A DNA stretch of 64,000 nucleotides from Kushneria indalinina DSM 14324 (GTDB taxonomy: Bacteria; Pseudomonadota; Gammaproteobacteria; Pseudomonadales; Halomonadaceae), in NCBI RefSeq assembly GCF_003385845.1, contig NZ_QRDJ01000007.1, positions 399,380-463,379 of the forward strand, in the 5' to 3' direction. Positions 23,251 through 33,266 of this stretch are shown here, one piece after another. Under the pieces are notes generated by a model. The model saw nothing but the letters and a program-made list of their open reading frames with translations, was not told the DNA's origin and ran no database searches. A program made the position numbers and the translations under genes. How positions within the stretch are numbered: position 1 is the first letter of the stretch; every line of letters starts with the position of its first letter.

Positions 23251-24926
23251 GCGGCGGCGCCGATACCGCGGCCACCGATATTATTTGTCCCATGTATGCC
23301 CGCGTGGGTGAGGACCAGTTTTTTAGCGGCGCCCGACGCTACGCCATCGAGCGCTGGATCGCCCGACCCGGCGAGACCCGGCCGCTGATCCTGTGCGAGT
23401 ATGCCCACGCCATGGGCAATAGCCTAGGTAGTCTCGATCGCTACTGGGCGGCCTTTCGAAAATACCCGCGTCTGCAGGGCGGTTTTATCTGGGACTGGGT
23501 CGACCAGAGCCTGCTCAAGACGGTCGACGGCCAGCAGGTTTCGGCCTATGGGGGGGATTTCGGGGATATGCCCAATGATCACCGCTTTTGCATGAACGGA
23601 CTGGTCTTCGCCGACCGCAGTCCACATCCCTCGCTTTACGAAGCGGCTCATCTTCAGCAGCCCTTTCGCTTCCACCTGGTGTCAACCCGCCCGCTGGTGA
23701 TCGATATCGAAAGCGAGTGGCAGTTCAGGCCCACTAACAACGAATCGCTGTACTGGCGGGTGCATCGCGACGGGGTTACGCTGGCAGAGGGCCAACAAGG
23801 CCTCGCCATCGCGCCGGGCGAGCGCTGGCAGAGTCGTCTTGATGGCGTCCCCGAGCACGATGGGCAGCCCGGCGAGTGGTGGCTGAACGTCGATATCTGT
23901 CATGAGCGCGCCACCGCTTGGGCAGAGGCCGGCACACGATATGCCGGCTGGCAGCAGCGGCTGCATGCCAGCGCCGAACCGGCCGTGCCGGCCAGCCGGC
24001 CGCAGCGCGAGGCGGCGTCGCTTGACTACTGGCATGACGGCGAACAACTCCATATCAGTACCGGCGATCAGCGCTGGACCTTCGACATGAGCACGGCGCG
24101 GCTGTGCCAGTGGCAACAGGCGGGCCGCGATCTGCTGCACACACCGCTGACGGATCACTTTCAGCGGGCACCGGTGGACAACGACCTTGGGAACAATAGT
24201 GGCGAGAACAGTGATAAAAGACTGTGGGTCGAACGCTGGAGCGAGGCAGGCCTGGATCGGCTACAACACCTGGCAGAGCCCTTGCAGGTGGTACAGGGGA
24301 AGGAGGGCATTCGGGTATCGGCCGTGCATCGCTATCAGGTCGATGAGCGAACGGTGCTGATCAGCCGCTGGTCGCATCATTTCAACCCTGAAGGAATTGT
24401 CGTTATCGATATCGAGGTACAACGCTGCAGTGATCTACCGTCACCGGCGCGCATTGGCATGACCTGTGAACTGGTCGATATTGCCGACAGCGTCGCCTGG
24501 CTGGGCGCGGGCCCGCACGAAAACTACCCGGACCGTTCAAGCGCCAGCCGCGTGGATCACTGGCAACGGCCTCTGGCCGATATGCATACCGACTATGTAC
24601 ACCCCTGCGACAATGGCCTGCGCTGCAACGCTCGCTGGATTGATCTTGGCGCCTGGCATATCGAAGGGCCCGTTCATTTTTCAGTCAGTCGCTATGGACG
24701 CGAATGCCTGCGTGATGCCACTCATCGTCATTTGCTGCAACCGTCCGCCGGTGTGCATCTGTGTCTGGATGGTTTTCACATGGGGGTAGGAGGTCATGAT
24801 TCCTGGACGCCGAGTGTTGATGCGGATTATCTGCTGTTAGACGATCGCCTGTCCTATCGCGTTAGTCTGGCCCGACAGCAGGCCGGAGAACCACCGCACC
24901 AGCAGGGCCGAGCGACCTTTATATAA
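23243..24926 (+). pseudogene. lacZ: Beta-galactosidase, C-terminal part only (interrupted by prophage)
   Basis: About 560 codons align with the C-terminal half of E. coli LacZ, beginning at Tyr-Glu-Gly-Gly-Gly-Ala-Asp-Thr and continuing through Asp-Ile-Ile-Cys-Pro-Met-Tyr-Ala-Arg-Val. The nucleophile Glu (Leu-Cys-Glu-Tyr-Ala-His-Ala-Met-Gly-Asn) is present, as is the C-terminal Ser-His-Arg-His-Leu-Leu to Asp-Gly-Phe-His-Met-Gly region. The first half, including the acid/base Glu, is absent. The open frame continues a few codons left into the tRNA fragment by chance. No start or ribosome site is seen. The N-terminal half should lie left of the prophage, outside this window. Confidence 0.88.
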
Positions 24927-25071
24927 CGGGCGCCAAGCTGACGAACAGACGCCGTTGACAGCCCCTGCTCACCAGCACCCTGAGACCTTTGTTGATACGT
25001 CCAAGGCAGGATGGACAGCGCACAGCCTTCACCACAGCATGGCGGGGTACGTCTTCCAAAGGATCGAGCCC

Positions 25072-25350
25072 ATGAGTGCCCCCTTTATTACCGACAATCT
25101 ACTCTTGCGCTGCCGCCGGGAGCAGCGCATCCAGCACGAGCGTAACCGTCGGAGCTTTGACCCCGCCGCCATCAACGACCGCAAGGAACTGTCCTTGCTG
25201 GTCGAGCAGGCCCTGGCCGATGGCGAGGACTACGAAAGCATCGTCACCCGACATCAGGACATCGAGCTCACCGAGGCGGAACTGATCGAGCTGATCGGCC
25301 CCGAGCAGGCGCTGCGCGATCGTATCGAAAGGTTCGGTCAGCTACACTGA
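25072..25350 (+). CDS. Hypothetical small acidic protein
   Basis: A 92-residue highly charged, helical protein, not recognised. The ATG at 25072 is favoured over upstream in-frame starts because AAAGGA lies 9 bases before it. The C-terminal half has repeated Glu-Leu/Ile-Glu segments. A terminator follows at 25369. Confidence 0.6.
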   Translation: MSAPFITDNLLLRCRREQRIQHERNRRSFDPAAINDRKELSLLVEQALADGEDYESIVTRHQDIELTEAELIELIGPEQALRDRIERFGQLH

Positions 25351-25368
25351 ATCGTGCCCCTAGTGCCG

Positions 25369-25406
25369 AAGGCCCCGCCCGCGCAGTGCGCCGGCGGGGC
25401 CTTTTT
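25369..25406 (+). terminator. Rho-independent terminator
   Basis: AAGGCCCCGCC pairs with GGCGGGGCCTT around a GC-rich loop, followed by T residues. It is one of several near-identical AAGGCCCCGCC hairpins in this region. Confidence 0.85.
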
Positions 25407-25477
25407 GCATGGCAGACACGCCACCGCAGACGACACTCGACCAGGGCCCTCACCGATGACCACAAGGAGATGACGAC

Positions 25478-26113
25478 ATGTCCCTGACCGATGCCCTCAA
25501 CTGGCGCTACGCCGCCAAGCGCATGAACGGCGAGCAGGTGCCCGAAGAGACACTCGAGCGGATCATGGAAGCTGCCCGGCTGGCGCCCTCCTCCTTTGGC
25601 CTGCATCCCTGGTCGCTGGTTCATGTCAGAAGCCAGGATCTGCGCGCGCGTCTGCACGGAGACGCCGCTCCGCAGCCGCAGGTGATCGAGGGCTCCGATC
25701 TGCTGGTCTTCGCCGTGCATGACCGCGACTTCAAGGATCAGGTCGATGACCATGTTGTCCGCATGGCCCGTGCCCGCGGTCAGGACGAGAGCGAACTCGA
25801 CGGTTTTCGCAACATGGTCAAGGGCGTGATGGATCAAAAGGGCAGCCATGAGGGCTGTCTGGAATGGGCCGCGCGGCAGGCCTATATCGGCATGGGCGTG
25901 GCGCTGAGTGCCGCGGCGCTCGAGAAGGTCGATGCCTCGCCGATGGAAGGCTTTTACCCCGACAGACTGGATGAGGCGCTGGGTCTGCGCGAGAAGGGTC
26001 TCAAAAGCGTGGTGATCATGGCGCTGGGCTATCGTGACCCCGAACGCGACCCGGGCGCCGACCGAGCAAAGGTGCGCCGCGACCGGGCAGACTTCATCCA
26101 TACCATCGAGTGA
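25478..26113 (+). CDS. Nitroreductase family oxidoreductase (FMN, NAD(P)H)
   Basis: A 211-residue NfsB-like flavoprotein. Features are the early Arg-Tyr-Ala-Ala-Lys-Arg, Ala-Pro-Ser-Ser-Phe-Gly-Leu-His-Pro-Trp (FMN-binding Ser/Ser) and the C-terminal Gly-Tyr-Arg-Asp-Pro-Glu. Family members reduce nitroaromatics and quinones; the native substrate is unknown. It is a single-gene transcription unit with an AAGGAG ribosome site and terminator at 26133. Confidence 0.9.
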   Translation: MSLTDALNWRYAAKRMNGEQVPEETLERIMEAARLAPSSFGLHPWSLVHVRSQDLRARLHGDAAPQPQVIEGSDLLVFAVHDRDFKDQVDDHVVRMARARGQDESELDGFRNMVKGVMDQKGSHEGCLEWAARQAYIGMGVALSAAALEKVDASPMEGFYPDRLDEALGLREKGLKSVVIMALGYRDPERDPGADRAKVRRDRADFIHTIE

Positions 26114-26132
26114 TGAGCGATGCTCACGCCAC

Positions 26133-26160
26133 AAGGCCCCGCCCATGCGGGGCCTTTTTA
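26133..26160 (+). terminator. Rho-independent terminator
   Basis: AAGGCCCCGC-CCAT-GCGGGGCCTT followed by T residues. The copy at 27062 has nearly the same sequence. Confidence 0.88.
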
Positions 26161-26273
26161 ATGGCCTGCCCGTAATATCAGCATTCGGAAATTTAATTAG
26201 CCTGCTAGCGATATGCGCCGGTATCGACCAGGCTTTGGAGGTCTTTCGCTTCCACTTGCAGGGAGAATGTCTC

Positions 26274-27008
26274 ATGCAGTTTCGTGATCTGACCGATCGG
26301 GTGGCCGTGGTCACCGGTGCTTCCAGCGGGATTGGTGAAGCTACCGCCCGCGTACTGGCCGCTGAAGGCGTCAATGTTGTGCTGGTGGCACGCTCTGCCG
26401 ACAGGATTGAAGCCCTGGCCGACGAGCTGGGCGAACGGGCGCATGCCCTCCCCACCGATGTGGGCGATCCCGCTCAGGTAGAGCGCCTCTTTCAGACGGT
26501 GTCAGGGCGTTTTGGCGGGCTGGATCTGCTCTTCAACAACGCCGGCGTGGGCTACCACGGCGATTTTGAATCCAGCGACCCGGAGGAGTGGCGCAAGACC
26601 GTCGATGCCAATCTCTACGGCGTGCTGCACTGCACGCAGCGAGCCATTCCCCTGCTGCGCGGCCGGGAAGGCGCGATGATCAGCACGGTCTCAAGCGTGG
26701 GCGGACGCTATGGCGTGCCGGGCTGGTCGGTCTACTGTGCGACCAAGTTCGCAGTGGTGGGCTTTCACGACACGCTGCGCAAGGAACTCGGTGAAGAAGG
26801 CATTCGTGTCTCGCTGATCGAGCCCGGCGCCGTCTATACCCAGTGGGGCAATAACGTGCCGGAAGAGACCATGAAGGAGCGACGCGATGAGGTCGATGCC
26901 CTGCACGCCGACGATATCGCCAACGCCCTGCTTTACGCCTTCGCTCAGCCCGGCCGGGTCAATCCCCAGGAGCTGCTGGTCATGCCGACCCGTCAGGTTT
27001 CCCCCTGA
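26274..27008 (+). CDS. Short-chain dehydrogenase/reductase
   Basis: A 244-residue classical SDR. The cofactor motif Thr-Gly-Ala-Ser-Ser-Gly-Ile-Gly lies at residues about 14-21, Asn-Asn-Ala-Gly near 88, and the catalytic Ser with Tyr-Cys-Ala-Thr-Lys near 155-159. Only 4 residues precede the first domain strand. The start ATG at 26274 follows GGGAGAATGTCTC. Arg in the second strand suggests NADP preference. Substrate unknown. Confidence 0.9.
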   Translation: MQFRDLTDRVAVVTGASSGIGEATARVLAAEGVNVVLVARSADRIEALADELGERAHALPTDVGDPAQVERLFQTVSGRFGGLDLLFNNAGVGYHGDFESSDPEEWRKTVDANLYGVLHCTQRAIPLLRGREGAMISTVSSVGGRYGVPGWSVYCATKFAVVGFHDTLRKELGEEGIRVSLIEPGAVYTQWGNNVPEETMKERRDEVDALHADDIANALLYAFAQPGRVNPQELLVMPTRQVSP

Positions 27009-27061
27009 GGCGCCGCGCCATCCCGCCAGGCACTGCCCGCAACCGGCAGTGACCCATCAAG

Positions 27062-27087
27062 AAGGCCCCGCCCATGCGGGGCCCTTT
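27062..27087 (+). terminator. Rho-independent terminator after SDR gene
   Basis: AAGGCCCCGC-CCAT-GCGGGGCCCTTTT, near-identical in stem to the copy at 26133. Confidence 0.85.
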
Positions 27088-27395
27088 TGATGGGCGCTCT
27101 GACGGCGATAGACGCACTGCCCGTGTGCCCATGGCCGATGCCGGCGCAGGGGTCAGCTCTTCGGAGCATGACGCTTGCTAACCCGACCCTGGTCTCTGCA
27201 TCGATGGTCGCAGTGATCAATACTTTGAAGCAGTTACCCGATGCCATACCCACTCTGATATCGCCTTTACGCCAAAGCCATATTGGCTATCTGGTACCGC
27301 CCTCCCCTAGCCTGGCATGACTTACCAGGTCTTACGGCGCTGATGGTCCAGGTCGCACACGCAACGCCGCAGGCAAACATTATCGGGAGTCAGGC
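27088..27395. other. Gene-free stretch upstream of GPH symporter
   Basis: About 310 bases between the SDR terminator and the symporter ATG. I find no convincing gene, RNA or strong sigma-70 promoter pair. The only visible structure is a short imperfect CCATATTGG repeat near 27280. It presumably holds the promoter of the symporter gene. Confidence 0.5.
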
Positions 27396-28808
27396 ATGCG
27401 CCAGAACAGGGTGACCCTGCTGGAGAAGATCGGCTTTGGCATGGGTGATGCCGGCTGCAACATGAGCTTTGCAGCGGTCGTGATGTATCTCTCCTATTTC
27501 TACACCGACATCTACGGCCTGTCGCCGGCGCTGGTGGGGGTGATCTTTATCACCATGCGCGTGATCGATGCCATCACCGACCCGATCATGGGGTTCGTGG
27601 CCGACCGCACTCGAACGCGCTGGGGCAAGTACCGCCCGTATCTTTTGTGGGTGCCGATACCGCTGGCGATCTCGATTTTCCTGCTGTTCACCACGCCGAA
27701 CTGGAGCGATGGCGCCAAGGTGGTGTATGCCTTCGCGACCTACTTTCTGATGTCGGTGCTTTATACCTCGGTGAGCATTCCCTACTGCTCGCTGGGTGGG
27801 GTGGTGACCGATGACCACAAGGCGCGGGTGTCGTTTCAATCGTGGCGATTTTTCTTCGCCGGCGTGGCCTATCTGATCCTGACCGCCTCGCTTCTGCCGC
27901 TGGTCGAGCTGCTGGGTGGCGGCAACGAGGCGCGCGGCTTTCAGCTCACCATGGGGTTGATGGGCATCATTGCCCTTTTCATGTTCGGGTTCTGTTTCGC
28001 CACCACCCGCGAGCGGGTCGAGCCCATCAGTGAAGAGAGAAAGCCCCTGAAGCAGTCGCTCAAGGCGCTGGTCAAAAACGAGCGCTGGCTGATTATTCTC
28101 GGCATTACCTTTTTGCAGGCAACGCAGTTCTTTCTGCGCCAGGGAGCTTCGATCTACTTTGCCACCTACGTGATGATGCTAAGCGCCGGCGGCATCTCGT
28201 TTTTCATTACCGCCGCCATTGTCGGCAAGATGATCGGCGCGCTGATCTCGCCCTGGTTTACCAGCCGGTTCAGCAAGACCCATGTCTACATGAGCACTTC
28301 GCTGATCATCACGGCAGGCTCGATCGGGCTTTTCTTCATGCCCTTTGAGCAGATGATGATCACCACCCTCGCCTTTGCGCTGGTCAATCTGATCAATGGC
28401 ATCGGCACGCCGATTTCCTGGTCGATGATGGCGGACGCCGAGGACTACGGCGAATGGAAGACCGGCGAGCGCAATACGGGCATGGCCTTTTCGGGCAACC
28501 TGTTCTTTTTGAAGGTAGGACTGGCGGTGGCCGGCGGTCTGATCGGGATGATGCTCGCCATCGGCGGCTATGAAGCAGGCGTTGAAGCGCAGAGCGCCAG
28601 TGCAGTGCTGGCCATCACCCTGATGATGACGCTGATTCCGGCGCTGATCACCCTGGCGCTGGCCGGTGCCGTCTGGCGCTTTCGCCTTGACGATACCCGC
28701 ATGGACGCCATCCGCACCGATCTGGAGACGCGTCGCAGCGGGGGCAACGCATCAAGCATGGACGCTGAAGCCTTCCCGACCGGCAACATGGCACCGCGGC
28801 CGGGCTGA
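27396..28808 (+). CDS. GPH-family sugar:cation symporter (MelB-like)
   Basis: A 470-residue, 12-helix transporter of the glycoside-pentoside-hexuronide family. It has the cation-site region Asp-Ala-Ile-Thr-Asp-Pro-Ile-Met-Gly followed by the loop Asp-Arg-Thr-Arg-Thr-Arg-Trp-Gly-Lys-Tyr-Arg-Pro, and Ala-Asp-Ala-Glu-Asp-Tyr-Gly-Glu in the second half. The last 40 residues are a soluble low-complexity tail. Relatives carry melibiose or lactose with Na+ or H+; proximity to the lacZ remnant suggests a galactoside, by inference only. GGGAG precedes the ATG. Confidence 0.88.
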   Translation: MRQNRVTLLEKIGFGMGDAGCNMSFAAVVMYLSYFYTDIYGLSPALVGVIFITMRVIDAITDPIMGFVADRTRTRWGKYRPYLLWVPIPLAISIFLLFTTPNWSDGAKVVYAFATYFLMSVLYTSVSIPYCSLGGVVTDDHKARVSFQSWRFFFAGVAYLILTASLLPLVELLGGGNEARGFQLTMGLMGIIALFMFGFCFATTRERVEPISEERKPLKQSLKALVKNERWLIILGITFLQATQFFLRQGASIYFATYVMMLSAGGISFFITAAIVGKMIGALISPWFTSRFSKTHVYMSTSLIITAGSIGLFFMPFEQMMITTLAFALVNLINGIGTPISWSMMADAEDYGEWKTGERNTGMAFSGNLFFLKVGLAVAGGLIGMMLAIGGYEAGVEAQSASAVLAITLMMTLIPALITLALAGAVWRFRLDDTRMDAIRTDLETRRSGGNASSMDAEAFPTGNMAPRPG

Positions 28809-29066
28809 CAGGCCGGCGCGCAGGGCCATGCCGTCAGGAGACGTCGTGGCCCCTGGTCTGCGTAGGCCCCAAATTCTTTTCACGCATTCGTTTGACCCTG
28901 CCCCTTTCAACGTGACACGATGCCCTCAGTTGGTTAGCAAGTCGAATATAGTCAGTAGCACTCGAGTCCTTCGGTAGCCTGGTTTTATCCCCCTTGTTTT
29001 ACCTGCTTCATCTGGGGCAACACCCGGTAACTTTTTATAGCGCTTTGTGCGCAAGGAAATTCGAAT

Positions 29067-29270
29067 ATGTCAACTGGCACAGTAAAGTGGTTTAACGACG
29101 CTAAAGGCTTTGGCTTCATCTCTCCGGCAGACGGCGGTGATGATCTGTTCGTCCACTTCTCCGAAATCAAGGCTGAAGGCTTCAAGTCGCTGCAGGAAGG
29201 CCAGCAGGTCTCCTTCGACGTGACTCAGGGCAAGAAAGGCCTTCAGGCTGCAAACGTCCAGGCAGACTAA
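29067..29270 (+). CDS. Cold-shock protein (CspA family)
   Basis: A 67-residue single cold-shock domain with RNP1 Lys-Gly-Phe-Gly-Phe-Ile and RNP2 Leu-Phe-Val-His-Phe. It binds RNA/ssDNA as a chaperone. The long leader between 28809 and 29066 has no gene and could be a temperature-responsive 5' UTR. AAGGAA precedes the ATG, and a strong terminator follows. Confidence 0.95.
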   Translation: MSTGTVKWFNDAKGFGFISPADGGDDLFVHFSEIKAEGFKSLQEGQQVSFDVTQGKKGLQAANVQAD

Positions 29271-29310
29271 CCTTCGGGTTATCATGCCTTCAGGTCTTCT
29301 GACCTGACGC

Positions 29311-29346
29311 AACAAGGCCCGCTTCGGCGGGCCTTGTTGTTTTTGT
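29311..29346 (+). terminator. Terminator of the cold-shock gene
   Basis: AACAAGGCCCGC-TTCG-GCGGGCCTTGTT followed by T-rich sequence; an ideal 12-base-pair stem with a UUCG loop. A smaller CAGGTC-TTCT-GACCTG hairpin lies just before it (29291-29306). Confidence 0.92.
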
Positions 29347-29415
29347 GTATTGACTACCAATATGTTTATCAATCCGATCGTGCAGACATGCGGGATAGTG
29401 ACATTGATAGACCTC

Positions 29416-29443
29416 AAGGGCCCCGCCATGTGCGGGGCCTTTT
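29416..29443 (+). terminator. Second GGGGCC hairpin terminator
   Basis: AAGGGCCCCGC-CATGT-GCGGGGCCTTTT, same family of hairpin as at 25369, 26133 and 27062. It lies 36 bases before the end of the leftward chemoreceptor gene, and is oriented with T residues on the plus strand. Confidence 0.7.
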
Positions 29444-29479
29444 GACGACGGGTGTTCCAGTGATCCGGCATCGCCCGTA

Positions 29480-31060
29480 TCAGGCGTGCGCCGTCTCTCG
29501 AATTCTGAAGGTGGCCACCAGCTTTTGCAGCTGCCCGGCCTGCTCTTCCAGCATACTGGCGGCAGCCGTGGACTGCTCGACCATGGCAGCATTCTGCTGG
29601 GTGACCATATCCATCTGGGCAATGGCAGTATTGACCTGATCCACACCGCCATTCTGCTCACGCGAGGCAGTCGCAATCTCATTGATCAGCGTGGCAAGCT
29701 CTTCAATGGCACCTCGAGTCTGCTCGATGCTGCCGCCGCTACGCTCTGCCTGTGCCACACCGGAGGTAATACGCTGGCTCATGGTTTCCAGCAGCTGGCG
29801 AATTTCGCCGGCCGAGGTGGCACTGCGATTGGCCAGTGCTCGTACTTCCGAGGCCACCACCGCAAAGCCACGCCCCTGCTCACCGGCGCGAGCCGCTTCT
29901 ACCGACGCGTTGAGCGCCAGAATATTGGTCTGAAACGAGATCGAATCGATGGTGGCCAGAATCTCGTTAACGCGCTGCGACTGCGTGGCAATCTCCTTCA
30001 TCAATGACAGACTCTGTACCACATCACTACTGCTGCTGCGCGCGCTGCCGGTGGCATCGATGGTCAGCGCATTGATCCGCTGGGTCGCTTCGGTGTTGTT
30101 TTTCACCGTTGACGAGATCTCCTCCATGCTGGCGGCGGTTTCCTCCAGCGAAGCAGCCTGCTGCTCGGTACGGGCCGCGAGGTCATGGCTGGCATGAGAG
30201 AGCTCGCTGGCACCGGCATGAACGCTTTGACAGGTTTCACGGATCGAACCCACCAGGGTCAGAAGCGAGGCGTTCATCTTCTTCATGGCCGCCAGCAGCT
30301 GGGCGGTTTCATCGCGTCCGGTGACGGTGATCTCCTGGGTCAGGTCGCCCTGTGCGACCTGTTCGGCCACATACAGCGCCCGGCCCAGGGGGCGCGTGAT
30401 GCTTCGGGTAATGACGACCGCCAGTGCGACTGCCGCCAGCAAAGCGATCGCGGCAAAGACCAGCAGGCTGACCATGGTCCGGGAATGCGCCGCTGAAATC
30501 GTCTCATTGGCACGGTCCATACGCTCGGCGGCGACCGTGTTGATCTGATCGGCGAGCGATTCAAGCTGATAGACCTGCTCCTTGTAGGCGCCAAAGGCCG
30601 CATTGGCCTGAGCAGGCTCGGTCAGCTCACCATTCACGATGCGCTGATGGATCGCCTGAAACCCTGCCGCGTAAGCCTCAAGCGCTGCCTCTGCCTGTGT
30701 ATAGAGCTGGCGCAGGTCATCGGTCGGCGCGAGCTGTTCGCCTTCCGCCAGCGTCTGACTCAGTGCTGCGCGAGAGTTCTCCCACTTGTCGTAATAACCG
30801 GCGACCCTGTCGGGGGTGTCGATATTGATGAAGCTATCCTTCTCGAAGCGTCTCTCCTCAAGTGCCAGGCGCTGCACATTCAGCGCATTCTGCGCCAGAG
30901 CAGCATCCGTATTGATGGCGCTGTCAGCAGTCTCTTTCATGTTGCTCAGGCCCACCAATCCTACAATGGCACTGGCCACCAACAGCAGTGTCAGGACACC
31001 AAAGGCCATGGCCAGACGCGGGCCGATTTTCAAACGGGTCAACATGCTCGGATCACTCAT
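29480..31060 (-). CDS. Methyl-accepting chemotaxis protein
   Basis: A 526-residue transducer. There is an N-terminal membrane helix at about 15-38, a four-helix-bundle periplasmic sensor domain to about 190, a second membrane helix at about 195-215, HAMP to about 270, and the signalling domain with the hairpin [19 protein letters not shown]. No C-terminal CheR-tethering pentapeptide is seen; the protein ends Glu-Thr-Ala-His-Ala. The ligand is unknown. It is a single leftward gene. Confidence 0.93.
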   Translation of the reverse strand: MSDPSMLTRLKIGPRLAMAFGVLTLLLVASAIVGLVGLSNMKETADSAINTDAALAQNALNVQRLALEERRFEKDSFINIDTPDRVAGYYDKWENSRAALSQTLAEGEQLAPTDDLRQLYTQAEAALEAYAAGFQAIHQRIVNGELTEPAQANAAFGAYKEQVYQLESLADQINTVAAERMDRANETISAAHSRTMVSLLVFAAIALLAAVALAVVITRSITRPLGRALYVAEQVAQGDLTQEITVTGRDETAQLLAAMKKMNASLLTLVGSIRETCQSVHAGASELSHASHDLAARTEQQAASLEETAASMEEISSTVKNNTEATQRINALTIDATGSARSSSSDVVQSLSLMKEIATQSQRVNEILATIDSISFQTNILALNASVEAARAGEQGRGFAVVASEVRALANRSATSAGEIRQLLETMSQRITSGVAQAERSGGSIEQTRGAIEELATLINEIATASREQNGGVDQVNTAIAQMDMVTQQNAAMVEQSTAAASMLEEQAGQLQKLVATFRIRETAHA

Positions 31061-31275
31061 GGAAGATGGAATTACCGTGCTATATCGACGTGACCCGAGC
31101 TTTCTTGATAATAGCCTTCAGAAATCAGGAATAAATTAATGATAATAAAAGGTTATTAAAAAGCGTTAACCGCACGACATCCCGATCCATAGGGCCCATG
31201 AAAGCAGACGTGGGTATACACGTTGCCCCGAACCGGTTTATATCAAGGCTTTCTGCTACTGACCGGCGAGTCACC

Positions 31276-31758
31276 ATGGCTATTGAGATCACATCGTTGC
31301 AGGAGCGCCCGGCCTTCATTGATGCCTGCAGCGCCTGGACCTACGGCCAGTGGGGCGTCTACAGCCCGCGCACGCTGGAAGAGACTCGTCTGCTGTTTGC
31401 CAGCGCCGCCCACGGCAGCGGCCTGCCATTGACACAGATGGCTCATCACGGCGACCGCCCGGTCGGCATGGCCAGCCTGTTTGAAAACGACTGCGCCCAA
31501 CGCCCGGACCTGCGCCCCTGGCTGGCCGCCGTTTTCGTTCACCCGGACTACCGCGGCCGCGGCATTGCCGGACGGCTGATTGAGGCGATCGAGCAGGTGG
31601 CCCGTTCATGCGGCGAGACAGGGCTGCATCTCATCACCACGGACCACCAGGAACTCTACGAGCGCCACGGGTGGTCAAGAACAGGCAGCGTCAGCTATCC
31701 GGACCGCTTTTGCGTACTGATGGAAAAACGCCTTGCCGATCCTGGGACGCCGCCATGA
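31276..31758 (+). CDS. GNAT acetyltransferase
   Basis: A 160-residue GNAT protein with the acetyl-CoA loop Pro-Asp-Tyr-Arg-Gly-Arg-Gly-Ile-Ala-Gly-Arg-Leu at about residues 86-97 and a C-terminal Glu-Arg-His-Gly-Trp strand-helix. The ATG at 31276 is chosen; its ribosome site is weak. Substrate unknown. Confidence 0.85.
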   Translation: MAIEITSLQERPAFIDACSAWTYGQWGVYSPRTLEETRLLFASAAHGSGLPLTQMAHHGDRPVGMASLFENDCAQRPDLRPWLAAVFVHPDYRGRGIAGRLIEAIEQVARSCGETGLHLITTDHQELYERHGWSRTGSVSYPDRFCVLMEKRLADPGTPP

Positions 31759-31808
31759 GTCGGGCCCATTCATCGCGCCGTTATCGACTCGGTGAATGAG
31801 CGCAGACG

Positions 31809-33134
31809 TCAGGTCGATGTCGAGCGGCTGGACAGCCGGGAGGCAAGGTGCAAACGGTGAATGCCGCCGGCAAGTCGCGCCTCGATAAAGTCGATCTCCA
31901 GCGGCGCGGTAAAATGCTCGGCCATGAGCGCGATGACGCGATCGGCGTGGGCCTGAATGACCCGTTGATCGGCGGCGGTCGCGAAGTTGGAAAGCGTTTT
32001 CAAGGCCTTGAGAAGCGACAGGCAGATGCTCAGATCCTCGCCCCCATAATGGAGAATGGGATCAAATATCCTGAACATCAGGCTCTCGATGCCCTCCTCG
32101 TGCCACGAGATCAGACAGCGCCCATTGTCATCCACCCGCCTGTTGCAGGGCGTGAGCGTCAGGCGCTGCGCCATCAGCTCAGTCATCTGATGGATACACA
32201 GCCGCGCCGTGCCGGGGTCGTTGATGCCCGGCGACAGCGCCTTGATGGCGACCTCCATCAGCTGTGTCAGACCGTTGACATAATGATCCCGCGTGGACTC
32301 TCCTTCGACATATTGCAGACAGGCCAGTATCGCCTCGATCAACGCATCGCCCGGGGCGCTGTCCGCCTCGACCGTCAGGATCGGAAAGTTCTTGACCACG
32401 AAATCGCCAAAGCTGAAACCAATATGGATGGCGATATCATGACGGCGCGCGAGGCTCGCCAGCGCATCGAAATTGACGCTCTGGATATAGCCACTGTTGC
32501 GGGAGTGGACGGGATAGCCGTCCCGGAGGTCGATCTCTCCGGTTTGATGGATATATTCGTCGCTCGCCTGGCGTTTCCTGAGCCTGTCCAGCGACAGCTG
32601 GGTCGAGACCAGCAGGTTCTGGGTGATCGCGTTGATCTGCACCGACTGGGAGGTGCCATGAATGAAAAACACGAACATGGCCAGGCTATTGATCACCATC
32701 GCCGAGCCCAGATACACCGCCAGCGAGCGCCAGGTGTCCGGCGTGTCACCAACGGCCGGCACCAGCAGCAGAATCAACAGATACAAAATGGTGCCGAGAT
32801 AGTGCCCCAGCACCTGCTGGTGGCGCTTCTCGGTCATGATGCCGAACACCAGCTTGTTGGAGAAATTGCTGCCGGCCTGGGTCAGCACCGACATCACTGT
32901 GGAAAAGCTGAACACCAAAAGCGAGATCATGCCCGCCATCAGCGTGGCCAGAAGCGTGCGGGCGGTGTCGGGCTGGTCGAAATCTAGAACGTCCAGAACG
33001 CCCGGCAGTTTTTTTACATCCAATGTGACGGCCGCTACCCCCACAATCACATAAACCGCAATGATGAGGCTGGTCAGGTAGGCAATACTGTTGCGAAAGC
33101 CGTTGATAAACTCGAGCACCCGTGACGTGTTCAT
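31809..33134 (-). CDS. DUF2254 membrane protein
   Basis: A 441-residue predicted membrane protein with four hydrophobic segments in the first 170 residues (about 15-40, 60-85, 105-125, 135-160) and a large cytoplasmic C-terminal domain. Typical elements are Ser-Phe-Ser-Thr-Val-Met-Ser-Val-Leu-Thr-Gln-Ala after the second helix and Ala-Leu-Ser-Pro-Gly-Ile-Asn-Asp-Pro-Gly-Thr-Ala in the C-terminal domain. The function of the family is not established. The ATG at 33134 follows AAAGGAG. Confidence 0.85.
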   Translation of the reverse strand: MNTSRVLEFINGFRNSIAYLTSLIIAVYVIVGVAAVTLDVKKLPGVLDVLDFDQPDTARTLLATLMAGMISLLVFSFSTVMSVLTQAGSNFSNKLVFGIMTEKRHQQVLGHYLGTILYLLILLLVPAVGDTPDTWRSLAVYLGSAMVINSLAMFVFFIHGTSQSVQINAITQNLLVSTQLSLDRLRKRQASDEYIHQTGEIDLRDGYPVHSRNSGYIQSVNFDALASLARRHDIAIHIGFSFGDFVVKNFPILTVEADSAPGDALIEAILACLQYVEGESTRDHYVNGLTQLMEVAIKALSPGINDPGTARLCIHQMTELMAQRLTLTPCNRRVDDNGRCLISWHEEGIESLMFRIFDPILHYGGEDLSICLSLLKALKTLSNFATAADQRVIQAHADRVIALMAEHFTAPLEIDFIEARLAGGIHRLHLASRLSSRSTST

Positions 33135-33266
33135 GAAGAGAGAACAACTCCTTTGATTGATGCGTGCCGCGCCATGGCGGTAGCCGGCCGGGCGCTTTGC
33201 GAAAATCCCGAACCCGCCGCCGCTGTTTTCCAGCACCACGTTTAACCCTTAATTCTGCGAAACGTC

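Noticed and set aside
23217-24926. lacZ as an intact gene starting at an ATG at 23217
   Set aside because: That ATG lies within the tRNA-Thr fragment. The encoded first residues come from the tRNA complement, and the N-terminal half of LacZ is missing.
31198-31758. Upstream start at 31198 for the GNAT gene
   Set aside because: The added 26 residues do not look like GNAT sequence, and the ATG at 31276 is a better start for the family.
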